Shown: piece after piece, positions 7,383-16,556 of the stretch
Numbering within the stretch: the stretch's first letter is position 1
Layout: every line of letters begins with the position of its first letter
Assembly (NCBI RefSeq): GCF_001432305.1
Contig: NZ_KQ483358.1
Coordinates: 1,482,430-1,546,429 of the forward strand
Origin: Curvibacter sp. PAE-UM
Lineage (GTDB): Bacteria > Pseudomonadota > Gammaproteobacteria > Burkholderiales > Burkholderiaceae_C
Length of the DNA: 64,000 nucleotides
Direction: 5' to 3'
Position numbers and translations under genes: made by a program
Notes under the pieces: generated by a model
Told to the model about the DNA's origin: nothing
The model's database searches: none
The model's input: only the letters and a program-made list of their open reading frames with translations

Positions 7383-9995
7383 ATGAAAAACGCGTCGTTT
7401 TGGCGTAAGGACTGGCTGGTCGGCCTGCTGGTCTCCCTGGTGTTTTTCCTGGCCGCCGGCTCGGACCTGATGCAGAGCCTGGAGCGCAAGGCCTACGACC
7501 TCGGTGTGCTGGCCAGCACGCGGGTGCCCAGCGACAGGATCGCCATCATCGCCATCGACGACCAGAGCATCGCCAACCTGGGGCGCTGGCCCTGGCCGCG
7601 CGAGATCCATGCGCGTTTGATCGACCTGCTGGCCGAAGGGCAGGCCAAGGTGGTGGGCCATACCGTGCTGTTCACCGAGCCCCAGGTCGAGGCCGGTCTG
7701 GGCTATGTCGGCCAGGTCAGCCGCTGGCTCGATGCGTCTTCGATCCGCAACTCCGGCAACCCGGCACACCGCGCCGACCTGGCACGCCTGGAGGCGCTGC
7801 TGGAAGACGCTGCGCGCAAGCTCGACAACGACCGCAAGCTCGGCGAAAGTCTGGGCCGCAACGGCAGGGTGGAGCTGGCCATGTACTTCGAGCCCGGCGA
7901 ACCGCAGGGCAAGCCCGACAAGCCCCTGCCTGACTTTGTGCAACGCAACCGGCTGACCCAGGTTCAGGCCGCGGCCTCGGGCGCACAGCCGGATCCTTCG
8001 CAGGGCGTCTTGCTGCCCATCCCCGTGCTGGGCAGCCAGGCGCAGGCCATCGGTCACCTGAACGTCTCGCGTGACGTGGACGGCGCCGTGCGCAGCGAGC
8101 CGCTGGTCATGGGCCACTACGGCGACTACTACCCGGCGCTCTCGCTGATGCTGGCGGCGCGCAGCCTGAACCTCAAGACCGAAGACATCCGGGTGCAGCT
8201 GGGCAGCGGCGTGCAGCTGGGCCAGCGTTTCATCAGCACCGACCCGACCCTGCGCATGCAGACCTTCTTCTACAGGGACGCCGGCGGCCGGCCGGCCTTC
8301 CCCGTGGATTCCTTCTACGACGTGCTCAGCGGCAAGATCCCGGCGGCCAAGTACCGCGACAAGATCGTGCTCATCGGCGCCTCGGCCGCGGGCGTGGGCA
8401 CGCTGCAGGTCACACCCATCGCATCCAGCATGCCCTCGGTGGTGACATTGGCGCACACGGTCTCCAGCATCCTCAACGGCGACTATTTCCTCACGCCGAC
8501 CTGGGGCACGCTGGCGCAGCTGGGCATCTTCCTGGCCGTGGCGCTTTACCTCATCCTGTTGTTGCCGCGCCTGAGCGCTGCCACCGGCGCGCTGGTGACG
8601 GGAGGCATCTTTGCGGCCCTGCTGCTCGCGCACTTCGGATTGATGACGATGTACGCCACCTGGCTGCCGCTGATGCTGCCAGTCGTGCTGCTGCTGGTGG
8701 GCCACCTGCTGCTGACCTCCAAGCACTTCCTGCTGGCCGAGGCGGGCAAGCAGAAGTCCGATGCCGAGTCTGCCGAGAGCAATCGCATGCTGGGCCTGGC
8801 TTTCCAGGGGCAGGGCCAGCTGGACATGGCTTTCGAGAAGTTCAGCAAGGTGCCGATGGATGACGGCCTGATGGAACTGCTCTACAACCTGGCGCTGGAC
8901 TTCGAGCGCAAGCGCCAGTTCAACAAGGCCGAGGCGGTGTTCCGGCGCATGGCCGAATACAAGCCGAAGTTCCGCGACCTGCAAGCACGGCTGGCCCAGT
9001 CCAAGGCCATGGCCGAGACCGTGATCCTGGGGGGCGCCACTCGTGGCAACGACAGCACCCTGGTGCTGGACCGTCCCGGCGTGGCCAAGCCCATGCTGGG
9101 TCGCTACGAGATCGAGAAGGAGCTGGGCAAGGGCGCCATGGGCGTGGTCTACCTGGGCCGGGACCCGAAGATCGGCCGACTGGTGGCCATCAAGACCCTG
9201 GCCCTGGCGCAGGAGTTCGATGCGGACGTGTTGCAGGAGGTCAAGCAGCGTTTCTTCAGCGAGGCGGAATCGGCCGGGCGCCTGAGCCACCCGAACATCG
9301 TCACCATGTTTGATGCCGGCGAGGAACACGATCTGGCCTACATCGCCATGGAGTACCTCAAGGGCCAGGATCTGACGCCGCACATCAAGCCCGGGGCCCT
9401 GCTGCCGCTGCCGGTGGTGATGGGCATCGTGGCGCGCGTGGCCGAGGCGCTGGACTATGCGCACAAGCAGAACGTGGTGCACCGCGACATCAAACCCGGC
9501 AACATCATGTACGACCCCGCGACCGACACCGTCAAGGTGGCCGACTTCGGGATTGCGCGCATCACCGACTCCAGCAAGACCCGCACCGGCATGGTGATGG
9601 GCACGCCGTCCTATATGTCGCCCGAGCAGCTGGCCGGGCACAAGGTGAGTGGCGCCTCCGATCTTTTTTCGCTGGGGGTCATGCTCTACCAGCTGGCCTG
9701 CGGACGCCTGCCTTTCGATGGCGACTCCATGGCGCAACTGATGTACCGCATTGCCAACGAGGCGCCGGTGGACATCCTGACCGTGCGCGCCGATCTGCCG
9801 CCCTGTCTGGTGGCCATTCTGGACAAGGCCCTGGCCAAGCAAGCCGAGGCGCGTTATGCCAGTGGTGCCGCACTGGCCGAGGCGCTGCGCCAGTGCGCAG
9901 CCACATTGCCCAAGCCGGCCTGGGAGGCAACGGTGCCGGCGACCCCGGGCACGGGACCGGCCTGGTCCGACACGGTGCCTGGGGGGCCGGAGTAG
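7383..9995 (+). CDS. CHASE2-domain transmembrane serine/threonine protein kinase
   Basis: This 870-residue protein would sense an extracytoplasmic signal and phosphorylate cytoplasmic targets. A membrane segment (residues ~10-28) leads into a periplasmic CHASE2 domain (~30-350; IAIIAIDDQSIANLGRWPWPR). Three closely spaced transmembrane helices follow (~378-450). A TPR-like stretch (~470-545) is next, then a complete Hanks-type kinase (~570-840). The kinase has Gly loop GKGAMGVVYLG, AIKTLAL lysine, catalytic HRDIKPGNIMYD, DFGIAR and SPEQLAG. All catalytic residues are present, so activity is expected. The ATG at 7383 has GAGGGCGAC just upstream; the in-frame extension to 7224 lacks conservation and a ribosome site. 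No phosphatase or FHA partner is adjacent. Confidence 0.9.
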   Translation: MKNASFWRKDWLVGLLVSLVFFLAAGSDLMQSLERKAYDLGVLASTRVPSDRIAIIAIDDQSIANLGRWPWPREIHARLIDLLAEGQAKVVGHTVLFTEPQVEAGLGYVGQVSRWLDASSIRNSGNPAHRADLARLEALLEDAARKLDNDRKLGESLGRNGRVELAMYFEPGEPQGKPDKPLPDFVQRNRLTQVQAAASGAQPDPSQGVLLPIPVLGSQAQAIGHLNVSRDVDGAVRSEPLVMGHYGDYYPALSLMLAARSLNLKTEDIRVQLGSGVQLGQRFISTDPTLRMQTFFYRDAGGRPAFPVDSFYDVLSGKIPAAKYRDKIVLIGASAAGVGTLQVTPIASSMPSVVTLAHTVSSILNGDYFLTPTWGTLAQLGIFLAVALYLILLLPRLSAATGALVTGGIFAALLLAHFGLMTMYATWLPLMLPVVLLLVGHLLLTSKHFLLAEAGKQKSDAESAESNRMLGLAFQGQGQLDMAFEKFSKVPMDDGLMELLYNLALDFERKRQFNKAEAVFRRMAEYKPKFRDLQARLAQSKAMAETVILGGATRGNDSTLVLDRPGVAKPMLGRYEIEKELGKGAMGVVYLGRDPKIGRLVAIKTLALAQEFDADVLQEVKQRFFSEAESAGRLSHPNIVTMFDAGEEHDLAYIAMEYLKGQDLTPHIKPGALLPLPVVMGIVARVAEALDYAHKQNVVHRDIKPGNIMYDPATDTVKVADFGIARITDSSKTRTGMVMGTPSYMSPEQLAGHKVSGASDLFSLGVMLYQLACGRLPFDGDSMAQLMYRIANEAPVDILTVRADLPPCLVAILDKALAKQAEARYASGAALAEALRQCAATLPKPAWEATVPATPGTGPAWSDTVPGGPE

Positions 9996-10038
9996 GGGGA
10001 AGGTACAGTCCGGTGATCTCCACTTTGTTACGGGATCC

Positions 10039-11334
10039 ATGGAATTCCTGCTGATCGCCTTGCTGATCGTCCTCAACGGCCTGTTCGCCATGTCCGAGCT
10101 GGCGCTGGCCGCCAGCCGCAAGGCCCGCCTGCTGGCCATGGCCGAGGCCGGGGACGGCGGTGCCCAGAAAGCCCTGGAACTGCTGGACAACCCCAACCAG
10201 TTTCTTTCCACCGTGCAGGTGGGCATCACCTCGATCGGCGTGCTCAACGGCATCGTCGGCGAGGCCGCCTTCAGCATCGACCTGGCGGTCTGGCTGGAGG
10301 AGCTGGGCGCGACCGAACGCGCGGCCGGCATCACCGCCACGGCCCTGGTGGTGGCCATCATCACCTTCCTCACCATCATCTTCGGCGAGCTGGTGCCCAA
10401 GCGCATCGGCCAGCTCTATCCCGAGACGGTGGCGCGCTGGATGTCGCGTCCCATGCACTGGCTGGCCATTGCGGCCAAGCCCTTCGTCAAGCTGCTGGCG
10501 GCTTGCACCCAGGGGGTGCTCAAGCTGCTGCGCATCCCTACCGACGTCAACCGCAGCATGACGGAAGAGGAAATCCGCCACAGCCTGGAGGAGGGCGTGG
10601 ACGCCGGCGTGATCGAACAGCAGGAGCACCAGATGGTGCGCAACGTCTTCCGCCTGGACGACCGCCCGCTGACTTCGCTGATGGTGCCGCGTGCCGACAT
10701 CGACTGGCTGGACGCTTCGCAAAGCGTGGCGCAGAGCCTGCAGCACGTGGGCCAGGCCGGCCAGAGCGGCGCGCATTCCTGGTACCCGGTGTGCCGCTGG
10801 TCGCTCGAAGACGTGGTGGGCGTGATCAGCGTGGGCAAGCTGCTGGCGCTGGGGCCGGCGACCGAGGGCACGATCGAGGCGCATGCGCAGCCCGCCGTCT
10901 TCGTGCCCGAGACGCTCTCGGGCATGGAACTGCTGGAGCAGTTCCGGCAACGCTCCGGGCGCATGGTCTTCGTGGTCGACGAGTATGGTGTGGTGCAGGG
11001 CCTGCTGACGCCGGGCGACCTGTTGGAGGCCATCACCGGCGAATTGCAGCCGGTGGCGCAGGTCGACGCCTGGGCCACCGAGCGTGATGACGGTACCTGG
11101 CTGCTCGACGGCATGATCCCGGTGGACGAACTCAAGAGCCGCCTGGAGATCCGGGACCTGCCGGACGAAGAGCGCGGGCGTTACAACACGGTGGCCGGCC
11201 TGCTGCTGTCCGTCAGCGGCCACCTGCCGCACACGGGCGAGCGCATCGTCTGTGCCGGCTGGGAGTTCGAGGTGGTGGACCTGGACGGCCGGCGCATCGA
11301 CAAGGTGCTGGCCCGGCCCGTTACTGCCAGCTGA
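10039..11334 (+). CDS. CNNM/CorC-type membrane protein with CBS pair (hemolysin family)
   Basis: The 431-residue protein has the CNNM (DUF21) transmembrane domain in its first ~190 residues: MEFLLIALLIVLNGLFAMSE, then VGITSIGVLNGIVGEAAF and ELVPKRIGQLYPE. A CBS-domain pair spans ~205-330 (LMVPRADIDWLD; FVVDEYGVVQGLLTPGDLLE). A C-terminal CorC_HlyC domain with the usual GxxxNTVAGLLL-like stretch completes it. Relatives move Mg2+ or Co2+ or confer resistance to them; the 'hemolysin' label is historical. The ATG at 10039 begins exactly at the first hydrophobic helix. The 3' end overlaps the convergent diguanylate cyclase gene by 14 bp. Confidence 0.9.
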   Translation: MEFLLIALLIVLNGLFAMSELALAASRKARLLAMAEAGDGGAQKALELLDNPNQFLSTVQVGITSIGVLNGIVGEAAFSIDLAVWLEELGATERAAGITATALVVAIITFLTIIFGELVPKRIGQLYPETVARWMSRPMHWLAIAAKPFVKLLAACTQGVLKLLRIPTDVNRSMTEEEIRHSLEEGVDAGVIEQQEHQMVRNVFRLDDRPLTSLMVPRADIDWLDASQSVAQSLQHVGQAGQSGAHSWYPVCRWSLEDVVGVISVGKLLALGPATEGTIEAHAQPAVFVPETLSGMELLEQFRQRSGRMVFVVDEYGVVQGLLTPGDLLEAITGELQPVAQVDAWATERDDGTWLLDGMIPVDELKSRLEIRDLPDEERGRYNTVAGLLLSVSGHLPHTGERIVCAGWEFEVVDLDGRRIDKVLARPVTAS

Positions 11335-12925
11335 CGATGCGATTGCGCCCGGCGCGCTTGGCGGAATAGAGCGCCTCGTCGGCCTGCTTGATCAGCGCCT
11401 GCACGTCGTCCGTTTCGTGCAGCTGGGTCACACCCACGGAGAGGGTGGCCGAGCACCAGGTCTCATTGAAGGGATGCTTGATCTGGCCGAAGTCGTGGCG
11501 GATGCGGTCCAGCACTTCCACGGCCCGCGGCGCGTCCGCCGCCGGCAGCACCACCAGGAACTCCTCGCCGCCGTAGCGGCCGATGATGTCGGTCTTGCGC
11601 AGGCGCTGGCTGAGGAACCAGGACAGGCTGCGGATCACCTGGTCGCCCATGGGGTGGCCGTAGCTGTCGTTGATCTTCTTGAAATGATCGATGTCGATCA
11701 TCGCCACCGCCAGGGGGTGTTGCGCGCTGCGCGCCTGCTGGATGGCCGTGGCCAGTTTGTCCTTGGATGTGCGATGGTTGTACAGGCCCGTGAGGCTGTC
11801 GCGCTCCATGGCCCGGCGCAGGGCCCGGTAACGTTCGATCTTGCTCTGCACGATGGCGTTGAGCACCACCGGGTTGTAGGGCTTGGTGAGGAAGTGGTCG
11901 CCCCCGAGCCGCAGTGCCTCGATCTGCAGCGGCACGTTCGTGTCGCCGGACAGGTAGACGATGGGGATGGAGAGGAACTCCGGGTGCTGGCGTATCACCC
12001 GGGCCGCCTCGACGCCGGTGCAGCCCGGCATGAACATGTCCATCAGGATCAGGTCGGGCTGGAACTGGGCCAGGCAGTCCAGCACCTCATGGGGATGGGC
12101 GATGGCATGGGTCTCGATGTCGCACATGGCCAGGGTGCGCTGGATCGATTTGCTGGCAGTGATGGAGTCTTCCACCACCAGTGCCCGATAAGGGGCTTCC
12201 TGCTTGCCGCTGCACAGTTCGATGAGCTTGGCCAGGATCAGCGGCTGGGCGGTTCCGGCCGGAAAACAGAAGTCGCTGCCGGCCGACAAGGCCAGGCGCA
12301 GGCTGTCGAAGTCGCCCGCGAGCTCGTGCACCAGCAGGGTGCTGGCGGCAAAGCGCCCACGCAGTTGCTGGAGCTGATCGACCGTTTGCTGGGTGCTCTG
12401 GCCGTGGGCGTTGAGCAGGACGATGGCCGGTTCGTCGCCCAGGCCGGGCAGGTTGCGGACCTGATGAAATTCGGCGTCGATGTTGAAGTAGCCCAGTTGC
12501 AGTGCCAGTTCCTGCCACGTGGCACCACTGCTGCCGAACAGCCAGATGCGGTGGCGTGGGGCGACGTCCAGCAGCGGGGTCGTGACGGTCTGGGTACGGC
12601 GCTCCATCACCGGCCGGCGCTGACCGTCGATGAAGTCTGCCACCCGTGCCCCGAGTTCCTGCACGCGCTGGTCCAGGTCGGCCAGGGTGGCCGGCGCGAT
12701 GGTGGCATCGGGGCCGATGTCGAGCAGGGCGAGCGCCTGTTGCTCCAGGCTGCGTGAGATCTGGTTCAGTCCCGACAGTCCCTTGCCATGCAGGAACTCG
12801 GTGAAGCTGGAGAGGGAAACGGCAAACTCAAGCAGCGGGTCAGTGCCGGGCGCGGCCAGGAAGGCCTGCCAGCCGGCCGCCAGGGCCGTGCTGCGTTTCA
12901 GGAGTTCTTCGGGGGAGCAGGACAT
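11321..12925 (-). CDS. Response-regulator diguanylate cyclase with tandem receiver-like domains
   Basis: This 534-residue cytoplasmic protein should make c-di-GMP. The N-terminal ~110 residues are helical and Hpt-like (FLHGKGLSGLNQISRSLE supplies a candidate phospho-histidine). Residues ~120-235 look like a degenerate receiver, with alternating strands and helices but no clear DD/D/K set. Residues ~245-365 form a canonical receiver (RALVVEDS, LILMDMFMPG, SGDTN, KPYNP). The GGDEF domain fills ~370-534 (YGGEEFLVVL, DIDHFKKINDSYGH, GVTQ). The product-inhibition RxxD is not obvious. A candidate -10 (TATACT on the minus strand, 13045-13050) lies ~120 bp upstream. The Hpt and pseudo-receiver assignments are inferred from sequence feel. 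Confidence 0.87.
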   Translation of the reverse strand: MSCSPEELLKRSTALAAGWQAFLAAPGTDPLLEFAVSLSSFTEFLHGKGLSGLNQISRSLEQQALALLDIGPDATIAPATLADLDQRVQELGARVADFIDGQRRPVMERRTQTVTTPLLDVAPRHRIWLFGSSGATWQELALQLGYFNIDAEFHQVRNLPGLGDEPAIVLLNAHGQSTQQTVDQLQQLRGRFAASTLLVHELAGDFDSLRLALSAGSDFCFPAGTAQPLILAKLIELCSGKQEAPYRALVVEDSITASKSIQRTLAMCDIETHAIAHPHEVLDCLAQFQPDLILMDMFMPGCTGVEAARVIRQHPEFLSIPIVYLSGDTNVPLQIEALRLGGDHFLTKPYNPVVLNAIVQSKIERYRALRRAMERDSLTGLYNHRTSKDKLATAIQQARSAQHPLAVAMIDIDHFKKINDSYGHPMGDQVIRSLSWFLSQRLRKTDIIGRYGGEEFLVVLPAADAPRAVEVLDRIRHDFGQIKHPFNETWCSATLSVGVTQLHETDDVQALIKQADEALYSAKRAGRNRIVSWQ

Positions 12926-13090
12926 GGCCGCGGTGGCGTTCAGCGACCCCGCCGGGCGGATGTCGTCGTCGTGCAGTTGGCCATCTCGGCGCAGGCGGGA
13001 CCGGCAAACCGGCGGCGTGGGGCTGGAGACGGCTGCATGGACAAAGTATAGGGCGTGTCCGGGGCCACGCGCAGGCGCCGGCCCGGTGGC

Positions 13091-13552
13091 TCAGTCGGTG
13101 CCGGAGGGCTTGCGCAGGCTGTCGAGCAGCGGCTCCAGGTGTTGATAAAGGGACAGCACGAGCCAGATCGCCGCTGCCAGCGTACCCAGGATGAAGAGCC
13201 AGTCGTAGATCTTGCGCAACTCGGCGCCGAGCAGGCCGCCGAGCAGCAGCAGCAGCACGGGATGCGCCGCCGGCACGATGATGACGGTGGCCAGCGGCAG
13301 CACGAAGCGGCCGGCCTGCAAGTGCCAGCCCCCTTGTTTGTCCAGTTCCAGCGCGGCGCGTTGGCTCAGCAGCCAGAGCAGCATCAGGGCGCTGCCATAT
13401 CCGAGAAAGCGCACCAGATTGGCGGCCGTGAGCTTGAGCGCGGTGATGCTGGTTTTCTGGAAGAAGGCCAGCTCACCGAGGGCGGCACCCAGGACCAGGG
13501 TGACCACGATGACCAGCAGGTAGCGGATCCACCAGGCGGCGTTGTTGTTCAT
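13091..13552 (-). CDS. Small four-helix membrane protein, unknown function
   Basis: I do not recognise a named family. The 153-residue protein has four hydrophobic segments: WIRYLLVIVVTLVLGAALGE, NLVRFLGYGSALMLLWLL, the long FVLPLATVIIVPAAHPVLLLLLGG, and LFILGTLAAAIWLVLSLY. The C-terminal tail is short and polar. ATG at 13552 gives an N-terminus directly before the first helix. A minus-strand TACAAT -10 (13584-13589) lies ~35 bp upstream, so it probably has its own promoter. It sits downstream of the YdcF-like gene on the same strand. An envelope-associated role is only a guess from context. Confidence 0.75.
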   Translation of the reverse strand: MNNNAAWWIRYLLVIVVTLVLGAALGELAFFQKTSITALKLTAANLVRFLGYGSALMLLWLLSQRAALELDKQGGWHLQAGRFVLPLATVIIVPAAHPVLLLLLGGLLGAELRKIYDWLFILGTLAAAIWLVLSLYQHLEPLLDSLRKPSGTD

Positions 13553-13613
13553 TTCATTGCTCCGAGACGTTTGCACCGGCGCGATTGTAGGGACCAGATG
13601 TAGCAGATTTGTA

Positions 13614-14381
13614 TCAGGCGCGACCGGTGAGTCGGTAGACCCACAGGCCCAGGTATTCGTGCAGGGCGGTGTGCCAGCGGGCGGCCCCGTCGGCCAGCCC
13701 GTACTGTGTCCAGGGGGTGGCCTGGCCGGTGCGGTAGTCGGCCGGCCAGGGCGTGACGTTCCAGCCGGCCTTCTCGAAGGTGGCCATGGAGCGCGGCATG
13801 TGCCAGGCCGAGGTGAGCAGCAGCCAGGGGCGGGTCTTGTCCACCCCCGGTACGGCAGCACTGAGCACGGCGTTCTCGTAGGTGGTGCGTGAGGCCGACT
13901 CCAGGATCAGCCGCTGCGCTGGCACACCCATGCTGTCGTAGAAGCGGCGGGCCCGCTCGGCTTCGGTCAGGCCCTTGAAGATCAGTTCACCTTCGCCACC
14001 GGTATAGAGCAGCTTGAGTTGCGGCGCCCGCTGCAGCAGGGGCAGGGCGGCAGTCAGGCGCTCGGCCGCGTCATTGAGCGCGGGTTGCGTGTGGCCTTGC
14101 CAGACATAGGACGACTCCGTGGCGCCGCCCAGCACGATGACGCCGGCATAACGGCTCAGGTCGATGTCGACGGGTGCCGGGTACTGCACTTCTAGGCGGC
14201 GCAGCAGCGCATCCGGCAGCGGCGCCCAGCCCTGCAGCAGCAGCACGGCCAGCGCGCTCCACAGCAGGGTCGTGCCCGTGCGGCGCCAGCGCTGCTGCAG
14301 GAGCAGGCCCAGCGCGAGCAGGGCGACAACCCAGGCCAGGGGCTGGGTGAGGAAGGCGAGCAGTTTGGCGAGAACGAACAT
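13614..14381 (-). CDS. YdcF/ElyC family (DUF218) membrane protein
   Basis: The 255-residue protein has two N-terminal transmembrane helices (FVLAKLLAFLTQPLAWVVAL; GTTLLWSALAVLLLQGW) and a periplasmic DUF218 domain. Typical motifs are GVIVLGGATESS, NDAAERLTAALPLL, LLYTGGEGE and ESASRTTYENAVLS, ending with a helical tail. Its architecture matches ElyC, which supports peptidoglycan and undecaprenyl-carrier homeostasis in E. coli; equivalence here is inferred. ATG at 14381 opens the protein right before the first helix. It is divergent from chrA with 33 bp between starts, so promoters must overlap. Confidence 0.88.
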   Translation of the reverse strand: MFVLAKLLAFLTQPLAWVVALLALGLLLQQRWRRTGTTLLWSALAVLLLQGWAPLPDALLRRLEVQYPAPVDIDLSRYAGVIVLGGATESSYVWQGHTQPALNDAAERLTAALPLLQRAPQLKLLYTGGEGELIFKGLTEAERARRFYDSMGVPAQRLILESASRTTYENAVLSAAVPGVDKTRPWLLLTSAWHMPRSMATFEKAGWNVTPWPADYRTGQATPWTQYGLADGAARWHTALHEYLGLWVYRLTGRA

Positions 14382-14414
14382 GAGACGGGTTAGTTGGTGG
14401 CTATGATCGGTGCG

Positions 14415-15764
14415 ATGAGCAAGACAGCAGTCGAGGATAGCGCCCCGTCGCCCGTGAGTTTCTGGCAGGCCCTGCGCTTCTGGTTCAAGCTGGGGTTCAT
14501 CAGCTTCGGCGGGCCGGCCGGGCAGATCGCCATCATGCACGAGGAGCTGGTGGAACGGCGGCGCTGGATTTCCGAGCGGCGTTTCCTGCATGCGCTGAAT
14601 TACTGCATGGTGTTGCCCGGCCCCGAAGCACAGCAGTTGGCCACCTACCTGGGCTGGCTGATGCACCGGACCTGGGGCGGCATCGTGGCCGGCGTGCTCT
14701 TCGTGCTGCCCTCGCTTTTCATCCTCATTGCGCTGTCCTGGATCTACATCGCTTTCGGGCAGACGCCGCTGGTGGCCGGCCTGTTCTACGGCATCAAGCC
14801 GGCGGTCACGGCCATCGTGCTGCAGGCGGCCTGGCGCATCGGCTCGCGCGCGCTGAAGAACGGTGCGCTGTGGGCCATCGCCGCGGCCTCTTTCGTAGCG
14901 ATCTTTGCGCTGAACGTGCCCTTTCCGGCCATCGTGGCTGCCGCGGCCTTGATCGGTTACCTCGGCGGGCGTTTCGCGCCGGCGCGCTTCCGCACCGGAG
15001 GCGGACACAGCGGCCAGCAGAAGTCCTACGGCCCGGCGCTGATCGACGACGACACGCCTACCCCGGCGCACGCGCGCTTTCACTGGCCGCACACCCTGCG
15101 CGTGCTGCTGGTTGCTGGCCTGCTGTGGGTCGTGCCCATGGCCTTGTTGGCGGCAGTCTGGGGCTGGGGCCATGGCTACACCCAGATGGGCTGGTTCTTC
15201 ACCAAGGCGGCCTTGCTGACCTTTGGCGGTGCCTACGCGGTATTGCCCTATGTGTACCAGGGGGCGGTGGGCCACTACGGCTGGCTCACGCCCGAGCAGA
15301 TGATCGACGGCCTGGCCCTGGGCGAGACCACGCCCGGGCCGCTGATCATGGTGGTGGCCTTCGTCGGTTTCGTCGGCGGCTACGGCCAGGCCCTGCTGGG
15401 GCCGGATGCGCTCTTCCTGGCCGGGGCGCTGGCGGCCGTGCTGGTGACCTGGTTCACCTTCCTGCCCTCCTTCCTTTTTATCCTGGCCGGCGGGCCGCTG
15501 GTGGAGTCCACCCACGGTGACCTCAAGTTCACCGCGCCGCTGACCGCCATCACGGCGGCCGTGGTGGGCGTGGTGCTGAACCTGGCGCTGTTCTTCGGCT
15601 ACCACGTGCTCTGGCCGCAGGGCCTGGGCGGGCGTTTCGACTTCGTGTCGGCTGCGATTGCCCTGGCGGCGGCCGTGGCACTGCTGCGCTACCAGCGCAA
15701 TGTCATGCACGTCATCGGCGTGTGCGCCTTGCTGGGCCTGCTGCTCAAGAGTGCGGGCGCCTGA
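14415..15764 (+). CDS. chrA: Chromate transporter, ChrA/CHR family (fused two-domain form)
   Basis: The ~449-residue inner-membrane protein has the two homologous halves of long-chain CHR transporters. The first half carries FGGPAGQIAIMHEE and PGPEAQQLATYLG; the second carries FGGAYAVLPYVYQ and GETTPGPLIMVVAFVG. About ten hydrophobic segments are visible. The family exports chromate, but in non-polluted-soil bacteria the true substrate is often unknown. ATG at 14415 is preferred, although ATG at 14403 is possible. No chrB regulator is adjacent. Confidence 0.9.
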   Translation: MSKTAVEDSAPSPVSFWQALRFWFKLGFISFGGPAGQIAIMHEELVERRRWISERRFLHALNYCMVLPGPEAQQLATYLGWLMHRTWGGIVAGVLFVLPSLFILIALSWIYIAFGQTPLVAGLFYGIKPAVTAIVLQAAWRIGSRALKNGALWAIAAASFVAIFALNVPFPAIVAAAALIGYLGGRFAPARFRTGGGHSGQQKSYGPALIDDDTPTPAHARFHWPHTLRVLLVAGLLWVVPMALLAAVWGWGHGYTQMGWFFTKAALLTFGGAYAVLPYVYQGAVGHYGWLTPEQMIDGLALGETTPGPLIMVVAFVGFVGGYGQALLGPDALFLAGALAAVLVTWFTFLPSFLFILAGGPLVESTHGDLKFTAPLTAITAAVVGVVLNLALFFGYHVLWPQGLGGRFDFVSAAIALAAAVALLRYQRNVMHVIGVCALLGLLLKSAGA

Positions 15765-15845
15765 GCCTGCGCTCACTTTCTACCCCCCCGATCTCCCCAG
15801 CCCTCCCCCGGACCGCCCCTTTTGGTGCGGCGCAATAAAACTTTC

Positions 15846-15899
15846 CTATCGTTAGTATTGTTAAATCAACAATAAATTTCGATAGATAAAGACTACAAT
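15846..15899 (+). promoter_or_regulatory. ahpC promoter with OxyR-like palindrome
   Basis: A strikingly AT-rich region holds a near-palindrome from CTATCG (15846-15851) to CGATAG (15880-15885), with inner arms ATTGTT (15857-15862) and AACAAT (15868-15873). A TACAAT -10 box lies at 15894-15899 with no recognisable -35, as expected for an activator-dependent promoter. Position and symmetry suit a peroxide regulator such as OxyR. The match to ATAG-N7-CTAT spacing is imperfect, so the factor is inferred. Confidence 0.5.
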
Positions 15900-15966
15900 G
15901 TTGTCATCGGTTCAAAAAACCGGTCGATTTAATAAATCCCCTTTATCAATCAACAGGAGTTAATTC

Positions 15967-16530
15967 ATGTCCCTGATCAACACCCAAGTCCAGCCCTTCA
16001 AGGCCGAAGCCTTCCACAACGGCCGTTTCGTGCAGGTCAGCAACGAGACGCTCAAGGGCGAGTGGTCCGTGCTGATCTTCATGCCGGCTGCCTTCACCTT
16101 CAACTGCCCGACCGAAGTGGAAGACGCCGCTGACAACTACGCCGAGTTCCAGAAGGCCGGCGCCGAGGTCTACATCGTCACCACCGACACCCACTTCGCC
16201 CACAAGGTGTGGCACGAGACCTCGCCGGCTGTCGGCAAGGCCAAGTTCCCGCTGATCGGCGACCCGACCCACCAGCTGACCCGCGCTTTCGGCGTGCACA
16301 TCGAAGAAGAAGGCCTGGCCCTGCGCGGCACCTTCATCATCAACCCCGAAGGCCAGATCAAGACCGCCGAAGTGCATGACAACGCCATCGCCCGCGACGT
16401 CAAGGAAACCCTGCGCAAGCTCAAGGCCGCCCAGTACGTGGCCAAGAACCCCGGCCAGGTCTGCCCCGCCAAGTGGAACGAAGGCGCCAAGACCCTGACC
16501 CCGTCCCTGGACCTGGTCGGCAAGATCTGA
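15967..16530 (+). CDS. ahpC: Alkyl hydroperoxide reductase subunit C (peroxiredoxin)
   Basis: AhpC reduces H2O2 and organic peroxides to water and alcohols. The 187-residue typical 2-Cys peroxiredoxin has the peroxidatic cysteine in FTFNCPTEVEDAAD near residue 47. The resolving cysteine is in GQVCPAKWNEG near 166. The GGLG-like and C-terminal segments fit the AhpC1 type recycled by AhpF. An ideal AGGAG precedes the ATG. It leads an operon with ahpF, behind an AT-rich operator and before a strong intercistronic hairpin. Codon use is that of a highly expressed gene (almost all C/G third positions). Confidence 0.97.
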   Translation: MSLINTQVQPFKAEAFHNGRFVQVSNETLKGEWSVLIFMPAAFTFNCPTEVEDAADNYAEFQKAGAEVYIVTTDTHFAHKVWHETSPAVGKAKFPLIGDPTHQLTRAFGVHIEEEGLALRGTFIINPEGQIKTAEVHDNAIARDVKETLRKLKAAQYVAKNPGQVCPAKWNEGAKTLTPSLDLVGKI

Positions 16531-16556
16531 TCGTTCAGCTGACAGTACCGCAGCCC

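Noticed and set aside
7353-10406. Long minus-strand frame opposite the kinase gene
   Set aside because: It is antisense to a protein with complete kinase motifs, and its composition is biased (His/Gln/Arg) with no domain.
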